Source: a virus. From it: DNA of 27,254 bases. The stretch covers positions 1-27,254 of the IMG/VR virus record IMGVR_UViG_3300008267_000281. The stretch is one strand, 5' to 3'. The position numbers and the translations under genes were made by a program. Below, piece by piece: positions 13,544 through 21,563 of the stretch. The notes beneath the pieces were generated by a model that saw only the letters and a list, made by a program, of their open reading frames with translations, made no database searches and was not told the origin of the DNA. The stretch's first letter is position 1. Every line of letters begins with the position of its first letter.

Positions 13544-14932
13544 ATGAAAAAATTAAAATTAACTAAAGAACAATACAACAAATTGTTGGAAACTTTTCAT
13601 AACGATAAACCAATTGTTAAAGGAGGGTTAAATAGAGTATCTAAAGAATTTAAAAAATATAACATTAAAGAAGAATATAAAAATTTATTAGAATACATAT
13701 ATGGTAAATCTAAAAATTTATCAGAATTTTGGAATGAAAACAATATTAAATACGAAAGTATTTTAGAATCGTTAAAAGATATTTTAGTTAAAGAAAATAA
13801 TAGTTATAAATTATCTAAATCGTTAGGTTCACCACAAGACGCATTAAAAATTTATGAACAAAAACTAAATGAAATAGTTGGTGGGTTAAATGAAGGTGAT
13901 TGGTTTGATACCCATCCAAACAATCCAATAAATCAAGAACCACAAAGACGACCTAACCAATCTTCAAATGTTAGTAATGTCGATGTTAAATTTAATAATG
14001 GTGAAATAGCTATTATACAAACCGAAAATGGTTTATCTTATTTAGATTTGGATAACTACAATTCTGAATTCACTAAATCAGCAAATTATGAGAATTCCGA
14101 ATTAAATAATATAGCATATGAATTAGGTTATGCTGATGACAGTACTGATGGTTATTGGACTAATAATGAAGAACAAATCAATCAAGTGTTAAATAGTTAT
14201 ATTGAAAGTAACACTGAAAATTTAATACCTATTAACGATAAAATTAAATCTGATTTATTAGATTTTTACTCTAATGATAGAGAACTAATGTCGTTGTTAA
14301 ATAATGTGAACGAAATGGATTATAATCAAATAAAACAATCGTATACTAATCAACTAACACAACCATCTAGGTCAAACAAATCTCCAGAAGAGATAAAACA
14401 AAAATTAGCTAATATTAGAGCAACGTCTAAAAAACAAGAAGATGATTTCTTTAAACAAAGAGATACTCAAAATACTGTTGAGTCCCCTATTGACGAAATG
14501 ACATCAGCTGCATCTTCTGGACAATATGTTGGTAAATCATTTTTTGGTAAACTTAAAAATGAATCAATTAAAAGAAAATTACAAGAAATGACACAAGGTT
14601 CTGATTCTATAGGTCAATATGATATAAATGCGTTACCAATAGGTAGAAATGGTGAATTTAAAAATGTTGGTAAAACAAAAGCACAAAAAACACCACAATG
14701 GGCTGGAGGTGAGTTTGTTGAACAACCTAATTGTTCTAAACCAAACAACAACAAAGAAGCTCAAAACGGTGGATGTAATTCTGGTGCTAGTAGCCTTAAA
14801 ACTAGGAAAGTTAAAGGTTCAGTGAATGCTCCTTCTTTAGGTGAAAATAAAATTTACGAAACTATTGCAAATCAAACTGGGAAAACAATAGATGAAGTTA
14901 AAAGAATTATTGAATCAAAAAATAATAAGTAG
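13544..14932 (+). CDS. unknown 462-residue protein, capsid-targeting-like leader
   Basis: Not recognised. The protein is low-complexity, rich in N, Q, S, K and E, with no membrane segment. The start MKKLKLTKEQYNKLLE-TF ends in L-L-E before T, matching the leader pattern of four other proteins here (2069 reverse strand, 14978, 22916, 23112) and the 'MKxTKxQxxxLIxE' type of leader seen in other marine-type T4-like phages. The N-terminal ~90 residues are helical; the middle is acidic; the tail has a small cysteine-bearing, G/N-rich patch (EQPNCSKPNNNKEAQNGGC) and a final helix (TIANQTGKTIDEVKRIIESK). I infer a late virion or internal head protein. It shares a transcript with the 13299 gene. Confidence 0.6.
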   Translation: MKKLKLTKEQYNKLLETFHNDKPIVKGGLNRVSKEFKKYNIKEEYKNLLEYIYGKSKNLSEFWNENNIKYESILESLKDILVKENNSYKLSKSLGSPQDALKIYEQKLNEIVGGLNEGDWFDTHPNNPINQEPQRRPNQSSNVSNVDVKFNNGEIAIIQTENGLSYLDLDNYNSEFTKSANYENSELNNIAYELGYADDSTDGYWTNNEEQINQVLNSYIESNTENLIPINDKIKSDLLDFYSNDRELMSLLNNVNEMDYNQIKQSYTNQLTQPSRSNKSPEEIKQKLANIRATSKKQEDDFFKQRDTQNTVESPIDEMTSAASSGQYVGKSFFGKLKNESIKRKLQEMTQGSDSIGQYDINALPIGRNGEFKNVGKTKAQKTPQWAGGEFVEQPNCSKPNNNKEAQNGGCNSGASSLKTRKVKGSVNAPSLGENKIYETIANQTGKTIDEVKRIIESKNNK

Positions 14933-14954
14933 TAAACTTTATTAAAAACTAAGA

Positions 14955-14969
14955 TATTTATAATTAAAT
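14955..14969 (+). promoter_or_regulatory. candidate late promoter motif
   Basis: TATTTATAATTAAAT starts 23 bases before the ATG at 14978. Same core and spacing as the copies at 13275 and 17218. Confidence 0.5.
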
Positions 14970-14977
14970 CATTTGAA

Positions 14978-16630
14978 ATGGATAAAAATATAATTAAAAA
15001 ACACTTAATTGAAAAATTTGTAAACGAAGCTAAAGGTGATAATGTTCCTGGGTTATCGATTACTAATTCAAATAAAAAAGAAAGTGAAAAAATAAATAAA
15101 TCAGCAATTAAAGATATTAGTAAAGACGTTAACTCTTACGACAATACTTTGAAAAAAGGTATGGAAGTTACTGACGTTAATAATAAATTTAATTACAATG
15201 GTAATGAAGAAATTGACTATCATAAAGAAATCGAGACTATGAACGGTGAAGAAATGGTTCAATATGATAGAAAACCAAACAAACAATTCAGTGATAGAGC
15301 AAAGGAAGCGATTGAAGGGTCTAGTAGAATGGGTAATAACCCAGAATGGGCTAATGTTATTCCAGCTCAACAAGGATTTACTGGTCCAGAATTTGGTAAA
15401 AATTTAGTTAAAAATATTGAAGCTTCATTTAATAAACGAATGGATGCTGAAAAAGGTATTATGAGTTTTGGTGATGATATAGAAATATTACCTAAAGGTT
15501 CTAAACCAATGGCTAGATTTTCAGCATTAGAAGAAAATAAAGATAACAATAAACCACAAATAAAAGAAGGAATGAAAAGACTTAAATTCAAAAAGGAGTT
15601 TAACGGTGTTGGAAATGCACTTAAAATGATACCAGAATCATACAAAACAGATAATAAAGTGTTTGAAATGACTGATGGTGTTGAAAACTATAAAATTCGT
15701 TGGGAAGGAACGTTAACTGAAGGTAGAGCTGTTGTACTTATGGCATCTGATAAAAACTTGGTTAATGAAGATATGCAAAAGATGAAACACCTTATGGGTT
15801 ATAAATCTCAAGAAACATTAGGTAATGTTAAAGGTAAAGCTAGATTAGACGAAAATGTTAAATTTACTGATATCTGGAACAAAACAAAACAGTTGATGGA
15901 AATGGAAGACATTGAAGGAGCTGATGCTAAAGAAGGTAACTGGGATGAAATAAATGTTCCACAATCAGCTGATGCTAAAAAACACGTTGAAGGTTCTGTC
16001 TCAACTGAGAAAGGTACAAAAGCACCAAAACCAAAAACTGGTGAGTTTGAAAAAATTAAAAAAAATGCACCAGAAGCAACTAAACATGTAACTATGAAAG
16101 AATCTGTTGAGGAAGAAGAAGAGATAGTTAAAGAAGTTGAAGGTGAAGACGATAAACCAAAAGCTCCATCACACGAGGAAACTGATGCAAATCAAGTTAC
16201 TGAAGCTGATAATATCGAAGGTGTAAAAGCAGCAAGTGGTGAATGGGAGAAAATAAAAGTACCTCACGCAGCAGAAGCAAAAAAACATATCCACATGGGT
16301 AAAGAATCTACAGCTAAACAAGAAACTGTTGCTAAAGAAAACAAAGATGGTTTATCTGAAGGTGTAGTATTAGGTGGTATTAGATTTGAACCAATCAACG
16401 AATCTTGGATGGAAGAAGGTATGTATGAAGTTGATTTAGATGAGTATGGTGACGAACATGCTATAACAACTAAAGATGCTCTTGAAAAAGATAATTTAGA
16501 TGAGTATGGTGACGAACACGCTATAACAACTAAGGACGCTCTTGAAAAAGACGATTTAGATGAGTATGGTGACGAACATGCTATAACAACTAAAGATGCT
16601 CTTGAAAAAGACGATTTGGATAAGTATTAA
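14978..16630 (+). CDS. unknown repeat-rich virion-type protein, capsid-targeting-like leader
   Basis: A 550-residue acidic protein, not recognised. It begins MDKNIIKKHLIEKFVNE-AK, a leader ending in V-N-E before A, like four other proteins in this window. Residues ~190-275 form a compact domain (MKRLKFKKEFNGVGNALKMI; YKIRWEGTLTEGRAVVLM) that occurs before a repeat region. Three degenerate units follow, each shaped G-x-(W/F)-(D/E)-x-I-x-(V/K)-P/A-x-A-x-(A)-x-K-H (about residues 320, 350 and 420). The C-terminus is three near-perfect 20-residue copies of LDEYGDEHAITTKDALEKDD. The last part also holds I-N-E before S. The candidate late motif upstream and the terminator after it make it a single-gene late unit. 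Possibly an abundant internal head or scaffold-like protein; no function is proven. Confidence 0.6.
   Translation: MDKNIIKKHLIEKFVNEAKGDNVPGLSITNSNKKESEKINKSAIKDISKDVNSYDNTLKKGMEVTDVNNKFNYNGNEEIDYHKEIETMNGEEMVQYDRKPNKQFSDRAKEAIEGSSRMGNNPEWANVIPAQQGFTGPEFGKNLVKNIEASFNKRMDAEKGIMSFGDDIEILPKGSKPMARFSALEENKDNNKPQIKEGMKRLKFKKEFNGVGNALKMIPESYKTDNKVFEMTDGVENYKIRWEGTLTEGRAVVLMASDKNLVNEDMQKMKHLMGYKSQETLGNVKGKARLDENVKFTDIWNKTKQLMEMEDIEGADAKEGNWDEINVPQSADAKKHVEGSVSTEKGTKAPKPKTGEFEKIKKNAPEATKHVTMKESVEEEEEIVKEVEGEDDKPKAPSHEETDANQVTEADNIEGVKAASGEWEKIKVPHAAEAKKHIHMGKESTAKQETVAKENKDGLSEGVVLGGIRFEPINESWMEEGMYEVDLDEYGDEHAITTKDALEKDNLDEYGDEHAITTKDALEKDDLDEYGDEHAITTKDALEKDDLDKY
16435..16620 (+). repeat. three 60-bp in-frame tandem repeats
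   Basis: Copies run from about 16435-16498, 16499-16558 and 16559-16618, each encoding LDEYGDEHAITTKDALEKD(D/N). They differ at only a few bases (for example AACATG/AACACG, AAAGATGCT/AAGGACGCT, GATAAT/GACGAT), and copies one and three are almost identical, which suggests recent duplication or gene conversion. Confidence 0.95.
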
Positions 16631-16642
16631 TAATAAATAAAA

Positions 16643-16673
16643 CAAAAAAAGGTACTAGTAAGTACCTTTTTTT
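16643..16673 (+). terminator. rho-independent terminator
   Basis: GGTACT (16651-16656), loop AGTA, AGTACC (16661-16666), with an A tract before and a T tract after. It separates the repeat protein from lysozyme. Confidence 0.9.
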
Positions 16674-16686
16674 GTTTATAATATAA
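16673..16686 (+). promoter_or_regulatory. weak candidate late promoter motif before lysozyme
   Basis: TGTTTATAATATAA differs at two of 14 positions from the copy at 9492 and starts 23 bases before the ATG, the usual spacing. It overlaps the terminator's T tract. The position after a terminator requires some promoter here. Confidence 0.35.
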
Positions 16687-16695
16687 TAATTAAAT

Positions 16696-17157
16696 ATGGA
16701 AAAGATTACAAAAACTGGTATTAATGGTATTGAATTAATTAAAAAATTTGAAGGGTTTTCTAGTAAGCCTTATTTATGTCCAGCAAAAATTTGTACTATA
16801 GGATATGGAGCAACATTTTACCCTAATGGTAAGAAAGTAACAATGACTGACAAACCAGTAACAGAAGCTGAAGGTGTTGAATTATTAAAATCTATGTTAT
16901 CAAAATTTGAGCAATATGTTGATTCTTATTGTATCGATAAAATAAATCAGAATCAATTTGATGCTTTGGTATCATTTTGTTATAATTTAGGGCCAGCAAA
17001 TTTAAAATCATCAACGTTATTGAAAAAAGTTAATTCAAACCCTAACGATGAATCTATTAGAGCTGAATTTATGAAATGGACAAAAGCTTCAAATAAAGTA
17101 TTAAAAGGTCTAGTTGTTAGACGACAAGCGGAAGCTGATTTATATTTTAAAAAATAA
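16696..17157 (+). CDS. T4-type lysozyme endolysin (GH24)
   Basis: A 153-residue muramidase that cuts the MurNAc-GlcNAc bond of peptidoglycan at lysis. The catalytic region fits the E-8-(D/C)-5-T pattern: E19 in KFEGFSSKPY, C28 in LCPAKICT, T34 in TIGYGAT. The cysteine stands where T4 lysozyme has D20; this variant is known in the family and is compatible with activity. The helical C-terminal lobe is intact (NQFDALVSFCYNLGPANL; LVVRRQAEADLYF). It has no signal peptide or SAR anchor, so a holin is needed; none is obvious next to it, though several small membrane proteins lie in the window. The gene is a single unit between two terminators. Confidence 0.9.
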   Translation: MEKITKTGINGIELIKKFEGFSSKPYLCPAKICTIGYGATFYPNGKKVTMTDKPVTEAEGVELLKSMLSKFEQYVDSYCIDKINQNQFDALVSFCYNLGPANLKSSTLLKKVNSNPNDESIRAEFMKWTKASNKVLKGLVVRRQAEADLYFKK

Positions 17158-17175
17158 AAGATAATAAAATAATGT

Positions 17176-17206
17176 AAAAACCTTGGCTACGGCTGGGGTT
17201 TTTTGT
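17176..17206 (+). terminator. rho-independent terminator with UACG tetraloop
   Basis: The strand 17176-17187 pairs with 17192-17204 (several G-U pairs) around the loop UACG closed by C-G, an extra-stable UNCG tetraloop, followed by a T run. Confidence 0.85.
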
Positions 17207-17217
17207 TTTTTAATTAA

Positions 17218-17231
17218 TATTTATAGATAAA
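17218..17231 (+). promoter_or_regulatory. candidate late promoter motif before the histidine kinase
   Basis: TATTTATAGATAAA starts 21 bases before the ATG at 17239 and follows a terminator. It would drive the kinase, regulator, coiled-coil and L,D-transpeptidase-like genes together. Confidence 0.5.
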
Positions 17232-17238
17232 CGAATTA

Positions 17239-19002
17239 ATGGAAAAACAAAACAAATTTTATATTGGTATTTGCTCAACAATAATATTGCTTTATTTTTT
17301 TACACATACATTATTAATGTTAGATTTTTTTCCAATGTGTAAAGAAGTTGCTATTTTTAATTATATCGCTGTTTTAATTTTTTCTTTTCCATCAACATTA
17401 TTTATTCGTAATTATATTAAAAAAAGCAAAGAGTCAACTAAATTAAATTATTACGCTAAAAATTTAAATGAAACATTAATACACCAATCACATAATCAAC
17501 TATTTTACGATGGTAATGTTACCGAAGGTTCTAAACATCTAACCAAAGAAGTCACACTTTCAACGCTTGTTGATAGATGTTCTATATGGCTTTATAATAA
17601 TGATAAAACAGCAATTAATTGCGAACAGTTATATATCAAAAGTGAAGATAAATGGTATAGTGATATTATATTACATAAGAAAGATTATGAACCGTATTTT
17701 AATTCGCTTATAGTTGACCCAATAATAATTGCTGATGATGCTCTTTCTCACCAATCAACAAAATGTTTTAGTGAATCTTATTTAATACCATTAGGTATTA
17801 ATTCTATGTTAGACGTACCTATATTGTACAAAGGTAAAACTATTGGAGTTATTTGTTTAGAGTCGTATAAACAAAGAAATTGGCATAAAGTTGAAGTTAA
17901 TTTTGCTGAAATGTTATCATCTATTTTTTCTTTTATGTATTCAGTTAAGGAAAACAAAAAAGTTGAATTAAATTTAAAAGATTTTGAAGATTTTGTTAAT
18001 GAAACAGCATTAGTTTCAAAAACTGATAAAAATGGTAAGATTATATATGCTAATAAAAAATTTATAGAAATTTGTGGATATAGTAAAAGAGAGATTATGG
18101 GTAAAGACCACAATATTGTCAATTCTGGAACACAACCTAAAAATTATTGGCCAAAAATGTATAAAAAAACAGTAAAAGATAAAAAAATTTGGCATGACAT
18201 TGTTGTAAATAAAAAAAAGAATGGTAATTTATATTATGTTGACACTTATATTAAAGCAGAATTTGACCACGACACTGATGAGTTGTTAGGCTTTTCATCA
18301 ATAAGACAAGATGTTACCGAGTTAATAGAAACACTTAACGAAATAAATAAAAAGAACACCTATTTAGAGCATGCTGCGAAGATTCTAAGACACGATATGC
18401 ATTCTGGTATAAACACATACATCCCAAGAGGTATTAGTTCGTTAGAACGAAGATTAACGCAAGATATTATTGACCAAAATAAATTAGAATCACCTTTAAA
18501 AATGTTAAAGGAAGGGTTAAAACACACACAAAAAGTTTATAAAGGTGTTTATGAGTTTACTAATTTAGTTAAAAAAGATGCGTCATTATCAAAAGATTAC
18601 AACAATTTAAAAGAAATTTTAATTAACTTTTTAAAGTCAACTGCCTACCTAAGTCAAGTTAAAATCGAGGAATTACCTAATTATGAGGTTAATGAATCAC
18701 TATTCTGTACTGCTATTGATAATTTAATTAGAAATGGGTTAAAATATAATGATTCTAATAATAAAATTGTCACTATTTATATGGAAGATGAAGACACCTT
18801 AATTGTTCAAGATAATGGTAGGGGTTTAACACAAGAAGAGTTTGATGCTTTTTCAAAACCATATTCTAGAGATAAAAGTCAAAAAGAAGCTGGAACTGGT
18901 CTAGGGTTGAACATATGTATTGCAATATTAAATGAACATGGTTTTAAGATATTCTGTGAAAAAAATGAAATAGGTACTAAAATTAAAATTAAACTTAAAT
19001 AG
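17239..19002 (+). CDS. sensor histidine kinase (2 TM, GAF, PAS, HisKA, HATPase)
   Basis: A 587-residue transmembrane kinase. Two membrane segments (~10-29 and 39-58) are joined by a loop of about ten residues, so there is no periplasmic sensor. A GAF-like domain (~80-235; LIPLGINSMLDVPILYKGKT, IGVICLESY) and a PAS domain (~248-362; YANKKFIEICGYSKREIMGK) would sense a cytoplasmic signal. The transmitter is complete: phospho-acceptor H385 in LRHDMHSGIN, N box AIDNLIRNGLKYND (N495, N499), G1 box VQDNGRGL (D525), F box FDAFSKPYSRD, and G2 box GTGLGLNI. All catalytic boxes are intact, so activity is expected. The partner response regulator starts two bases after the stop. A complete two-component pair is unusual in a phage; base composition matches its neighbours, so it is not a very recent arrival. 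Confidence 0.9.
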   Translation: MEKQNKFYIGICSTIILLYFFTHTLLMLDFFPMCKEVAIFNYIAVLIFSFPSTLFIRNYIKKSKESTKLNYYAKNLNETLIHQSHNQLFYDGNVTEGSKHLTKEVTLSTLVDRCSIWLYNNDKTAINCEQLYIKSEDKWYSDIILHKKDYEPYFNSLIVDPIIIADDALSHQSTKCFSESYLIPLGINSMLDVPILYKGKTIGVICLESYKQRNWHKVEVNFAEMLSSIFSFMYSVKENKKVELNLKDFEDFVNETALVSKTDKNGKIIYANKKFIEICGYSKREIMGKDHNIVNSGTQPKNYWPKMYKKTVKDKKIWHDIVVNKKKNGNLYYVDTYIKAEFDHDTDELLGFSSIRQDVTELIETLNEINKKNTYLEHAAKILRHDMHSGINTYIPRGISSLERRLTQDIIDQNKLESPLKMLKEGLKHTQKVYKGVYEFTNLVKKDASLSKDYNNLKEILINFLKSTAYLSQVKIEELPNYEVNESLFCTAIDNLIRNGLKYNDSNNKIVTIYMEDEDTLIVQDNGRGLTQEEFDAFSKPYSRDKSQKEAGTGLGLNICIAILNEHGFKIFCEKNEIGTKIKIKLK

Positions 19003-19004
19003 TT

Positions 19005-19442
19005 ATGATAGATTCAATTTTATTAGTGGATGATGAAGATTTATTCCACTTAGTTTTCGAAGATGCTTGCAGTCTTCTAGATATAACACTTTCACTCCAA
19101 AGTGTTTCATCAGCTGATGAAGCTGAAAAAATGTTTAAAGAATGGTATGAACATAATAAAACCGAAGAAAGACCAGAATGTGTTTTTGTTGATTTAAATA
19201 TGATAGGTTCAACATTTGATGGTATTGAATTGGTCAGAAGAATTAATTTTGAATATGGTAATCATGTTGTAATAGGAATTATTTCTTCTAGTGATGAACC
19301 AGAGGAACAAGCTAAAGCAGTAAAAGCTGGTGCTCAATTTTGGATAGTTAAAACTGATGAGATTGAACCTAGATTAGAAGATTTTAGAAAAGATTTTGAT
19401 AAATATAAAAAAGGTAGAACTTCGTTTAAAGTTTATAGATAA
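19005..19442 (+). CDS. single-domain response regulator (receiver only)
   Basis: A 145-residue CheY-like receiver. Acidic pocket D9-D10 (ILLVDDED), phospho-acceptor D63 (VFVDLNM), switch serine at 94-95 (GIISSSDEPE) and lysine K116 (FWIVKTDE) are all present. No DNA-binding or enzymatic output domain follows, so phosphorylated regulator must act by binding another protein. It lies two bases after the kinase and shares one base with the next gene, a membrane coiled-coil protein that is the obvious candidate partner. In function it may resemble CheY-type or phosphorelay receivers, rather than a transcription factor. Confidence 0.9.
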   Translation: MIDSILLVDDEDLFHLVFEDACSLLDITLSLQSVSSADEAEKMFKEWYEHNKTEERPECVFVDLNMIGSTFDGIELVRRINFEYGNHVVIGIISSSDEPEEQAKAVKAGAQFWIVKTDEIEPRLEDFRKDFDKYKKGRTSFKVYR

Positions 19443-19996
19443 TGATTAAGTTCGATAAAAATACAATAGAACAACTTTTAAAATTATATGAATCTAGAAA
19501 AATAGGTTTAGAAGGTAATATTGTAAAAATTATTGACACTGATGATACTAACTTTAAAAAGTATTTAGATACATGTATTGAAAATGATAATGAAAATAGA
19601 AGAAAAAGATTAAATATTACAAAACAAATACAAGCACAAAATACTGAATTAAAAAAAGCGAAAGATGAAAACGAAAGAATTAATCAAGAATTAAAACTAG
19701 CTTTAGAACAAACTCAAGAAGCTAAAAAAATTGCTGAAAATGATTTAGATTTACTTCAACAAAAAACTCAATTTGAATTAATTGGTTTAATAGTCAAAAT
19801 ATCTTTATCAGTAATAATAGGTGTTGGGGTTATAACTACTGGTATTTATATTTATATATTAACAATAGGTGGTGATTCAAAAATAATAGAAACTTCTTGG
19901 TCTAATATGTTTGGTATATTACTAACTAATAGCTTTAGTATTATAGGTACGATAATGGGGGTTAAATATGCCTCTGATAAAATAAATAAAAAATAA
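19442..19996 (+). CDS. membrane coiled-coil protein, third gene of the two-component cassette
   Basis: A 184-residue protein, not recognised. An N-terminal helical region (~1-60) leads into a long coiled coil (~60-110; ITKQIQAQNTELKKAKDENE onward), then two C-terminal membrane segments (~115-143, IGLIVKISLSVIIGVGVITT; and ~155-177, MFGILLTNSFSIIGTIMGVK). Nearly all of the soluble part would face the cytoplasm, where the response regulator acts. The start codon shares an A with the regulator's stop codon and the next gene begins two bases after its stop. I infer an output or adaptor of the signalling pair; with two C-terminal membrane helices it might also act in lysis control or exclusion. 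No direct evidence. Confidence 0.65.
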   Translation: MIKFDKNTIEQLLKLYESRKIGLEGNIVKIIDTDDTNFKKYLDTCIENDNENRRKRLNITKQIQAQNTELKKAKDENERINQELKLALEQTQEAKKIAENDLDLLQQKTQFELIGLIVKISLSVIIGVGVITTGIYIYILTIGGDSKIIETSWSNMFGILLTNSFSIIGTIMGVKYASDKINKK

Positions 19997-19998
19997 TT

Positions 19999-20610
19999 AT
20001 GAGTTACACAAGAGAACAAATTAAAATGGCTGTTGAAACTAAAGGTTACAAATGGTTTAACGATGATGCAAATAAATCCTATGATGTAAATATTGTGGGT
20101 GTAAGAAACGTTGCAACTGGTAAAAAAGTTACTAACGTATTTGATGATACTATTACAATATCTTTTAAAGATGAAAATGGGCAATGGCAATTCTTTGCAT
20201 GGGCTGCAACTACAGACCCAGGAAAGAAGTCAATGCTTGAATGGAATAAAATGGGTATTACTGGTGGGTGTGCTCGTTTATTAGCTGGACAATGGAGAAC
20301 TACTTGGGCAATCGATAAACATCAAGGTAAATATGACGCATTATGTCAACGTTTATCAAAAGTTAAAGTATATCGTGATTCTGATTTCGATTTAGAATAC
20401 GATGAAGATAAAATAACTGAAGGGATGTATGGTATTAACATACATAAAGCTGGTCAAGATTCTACTTGGGTTGAAAATTGGAGTGCTGGTTGTCAAGTAT
20501 TTAAAAGAGTAAAAGACTTTGATGTATTTATGAAGATAGTGAGAAAAGCATCAAAAATTCATGGTAATAAATTTTCATACACATTATTAGAATCTACAGA
20601 TATTAAATAA
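19999..20610 (+). CDS. L,D-transpeptidase-like (YkuD-type) phage protein
   Basis: A 203-residue protein. The C-terminal part carries YGINIHKAG (H149) and, 13 residues on, WSAGCQVFKR (S162, G164, C165), which matches the H...S-x-G-C pattern of L,D-transpeptidases whose cysteine forms an acyl-enzyme with peptidoglycan stem peptides. Upstream, FAWAATTDPGKKSML and LLAGQWRTTWAIDKHQGKYD resemble the beta-sandwich strands before that site in related phage proteins. No signal peptide is present, so export would need a holin or the virion. It could crosslink or cut wall peptides, for lysis or entry. It closes the two-component cassette, starting two bases after the coiled-coil gene, and the next gene follows immediately. 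Confidence 0.55.
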   Translation: MSYTREQIKMAVETKGYKWFNDDANKSYDVNIVGVRNVATGKKVTNVFDDTITISFKDENGQWQFFAWAATTDPGKKSMLEWNKMGITGGCARLLAGQWRTTWAIDKHQGKYDALCQRLSKVKVYRDSDFDLEYDEDKITEGMYGINIHKAGQDSTWVENWSAGCQVFKRVKDFDVFMKIVRKASKIHGNKFSYTLLESTDIK

Positions 20611-20611
20611 T

Positions 20612-21082
20612 ATGAAAAATAATTTTAATAGGTTAAATTTGTTAGCATATATTCATAACCCAATAAGTTTAAATGATATGTTTAAAATATATGATGAGAA
20701 CAACATTAAATATGATAATTGTGTGTTGTATGGAGATTTCGTACAATCATTTTTAGGTTTAATTTTTGATACTTATTTGGGTGATGAATATACTAATTTA
20801 GAAAATCAATTAAAACATTTTGATTGGTGTTGGAATAAAACTATAAATAATTTTAAAAAGGAAGGGTTAAATTTCAGAGAAATAAAATTGTATCAATATT
20901 TTTTGGAATTTGTTTTAGAAGTTTTTTATTATGACACCAATAAAGAAAATCAAAAAGATTTAAACGAAAATTTATTAACTATATGGTATAATATCTTTGA
21001 TTATAACAAAGAAAAAACTAATGCTGATATTGATACTTTACTAGGATTATACAAAATATTTGAAAAAGCATTAAAAAAATAG
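20612..21082 (+). CDS. unknown 156-residue protein
   Basis: Not recognised. A soluble, probably all-helical protein rich in aromatic residues (YFLEFVLEVFYYDTNKEN; DWCWNKTINNF). It begins one base after the preceding stop and so probably belongs to the same transcript as the two-component cassette. No cysteine or histidine pattern of an enzyme is visible. Confidence 0.6.
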   Translation: MKNNFNRLNLLAYIHNPISLNDMFKIYDENNIKYDNCVLYGDFVQSFLGLIFDTYLGDEYTNLENQLKHFDWCWNKTINNFKKEGLNFREIKLYQYFLEFVLEVFYYDTNKENQKDLNENLLTIWYNIFDYNKEKTNADIDTLLGLYKIFEKALKK

Positions 21083-21089
21083 GTTTTAC

Positions 21090-21105
21090 TATTTATTTTT
21101 TAAAA
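21090..21105 (+). promoter_or_regulatory. possible late promoter motif
   Basis: TATTTATTTTTTAAAA, almost the same as the copy at position 8, lies 43 bases before the ATG at 21133. Weaker because of distance and AT-rich context. Confidence 0.3.
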
Positions 21106-21132
21106 AAATAGATTAGTTTTAAAATAAAAATT

Positions 21133-21357
21133 ATGAATACCGAAAGATTGTTTAATTTGGTCATGTCTGATATGGGTATGGACAAGATGAAATTGGAAGA
21201 TGATTTAGAAAGAATTATTAATAATAAAGAATTATCTATCGATGAAAAAATTAGTATGACTAAATCTATATTATATAGAATGTCAACAACTGAGAATGCT
21301 ATCGCTACATTTAGCGATTTATTAAATAACAATAACAAAATAGAAAAACAAAATTAA
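21133..21357 (+). CDS. unknown 74-residue helical protein
   Basis: Not recognised. A small charged helical protein (MNTERLFNLVMSDMGMDKMK onward). It starts 50 bases after the preceding gene and is followed six bases later by the Hc1-like gene. No motif is visible. Confidence 0.6.
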   Translation: MNTERLFNLVMSDMGMDKMKLEDDLERIINNKELSIDEKISMTKSILYRMSTTENAIATFSDLLNNNNKIEKQN

Positions 21358-21363
21358 AAAAAG

Positions 21364-21549
21364 ATGGAAAAGTACGAAGAACTTAAAACATTAGTAACTT
21401 CAATGGAAGATGATGCTATTAAATTTTATGAAAAAGGAAATAAAGCAGCTGGTGTTAGATTAAGAAAAACATTACAAGAAGTTAAAACTTTAGCTCAATC
21501 AGTTAGATTAGATGTGTCTACAAAAACAAAATCTACAAAAACTGTTTAA
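21364..21549 (+). CDS. histone H1-like Hc1 DNA-binding protein
   Basis: A 61-residue protein matching the short Bacteroidetes Hc1-like family: MEKYEELKTLVTSMEDDAIK at the start, FYEKGNKAAGVRLRKTLQE in the middle and a lysine/serine/threonine tail (TKTKSTKTV). Full length for the family (about 58-60 residues). Known members bind DNA without sequence preference and compact it. In a phage this could coat phage DNA, compact the host nucleoid, or be packaged with the genome. It sits in a run of small genes and its presence strongly supports a Bacteroidetes host, from which it was probably captured. Confidence 0.8.
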   Translation: MEKYEELKTLVTSMEDDAIKFYEKGNKAAGVRLRKTLQEVKTLAQSVRLDVSTKTKSTKTV

Positions 21550-21563
21550 AAAAAAATAAAATT

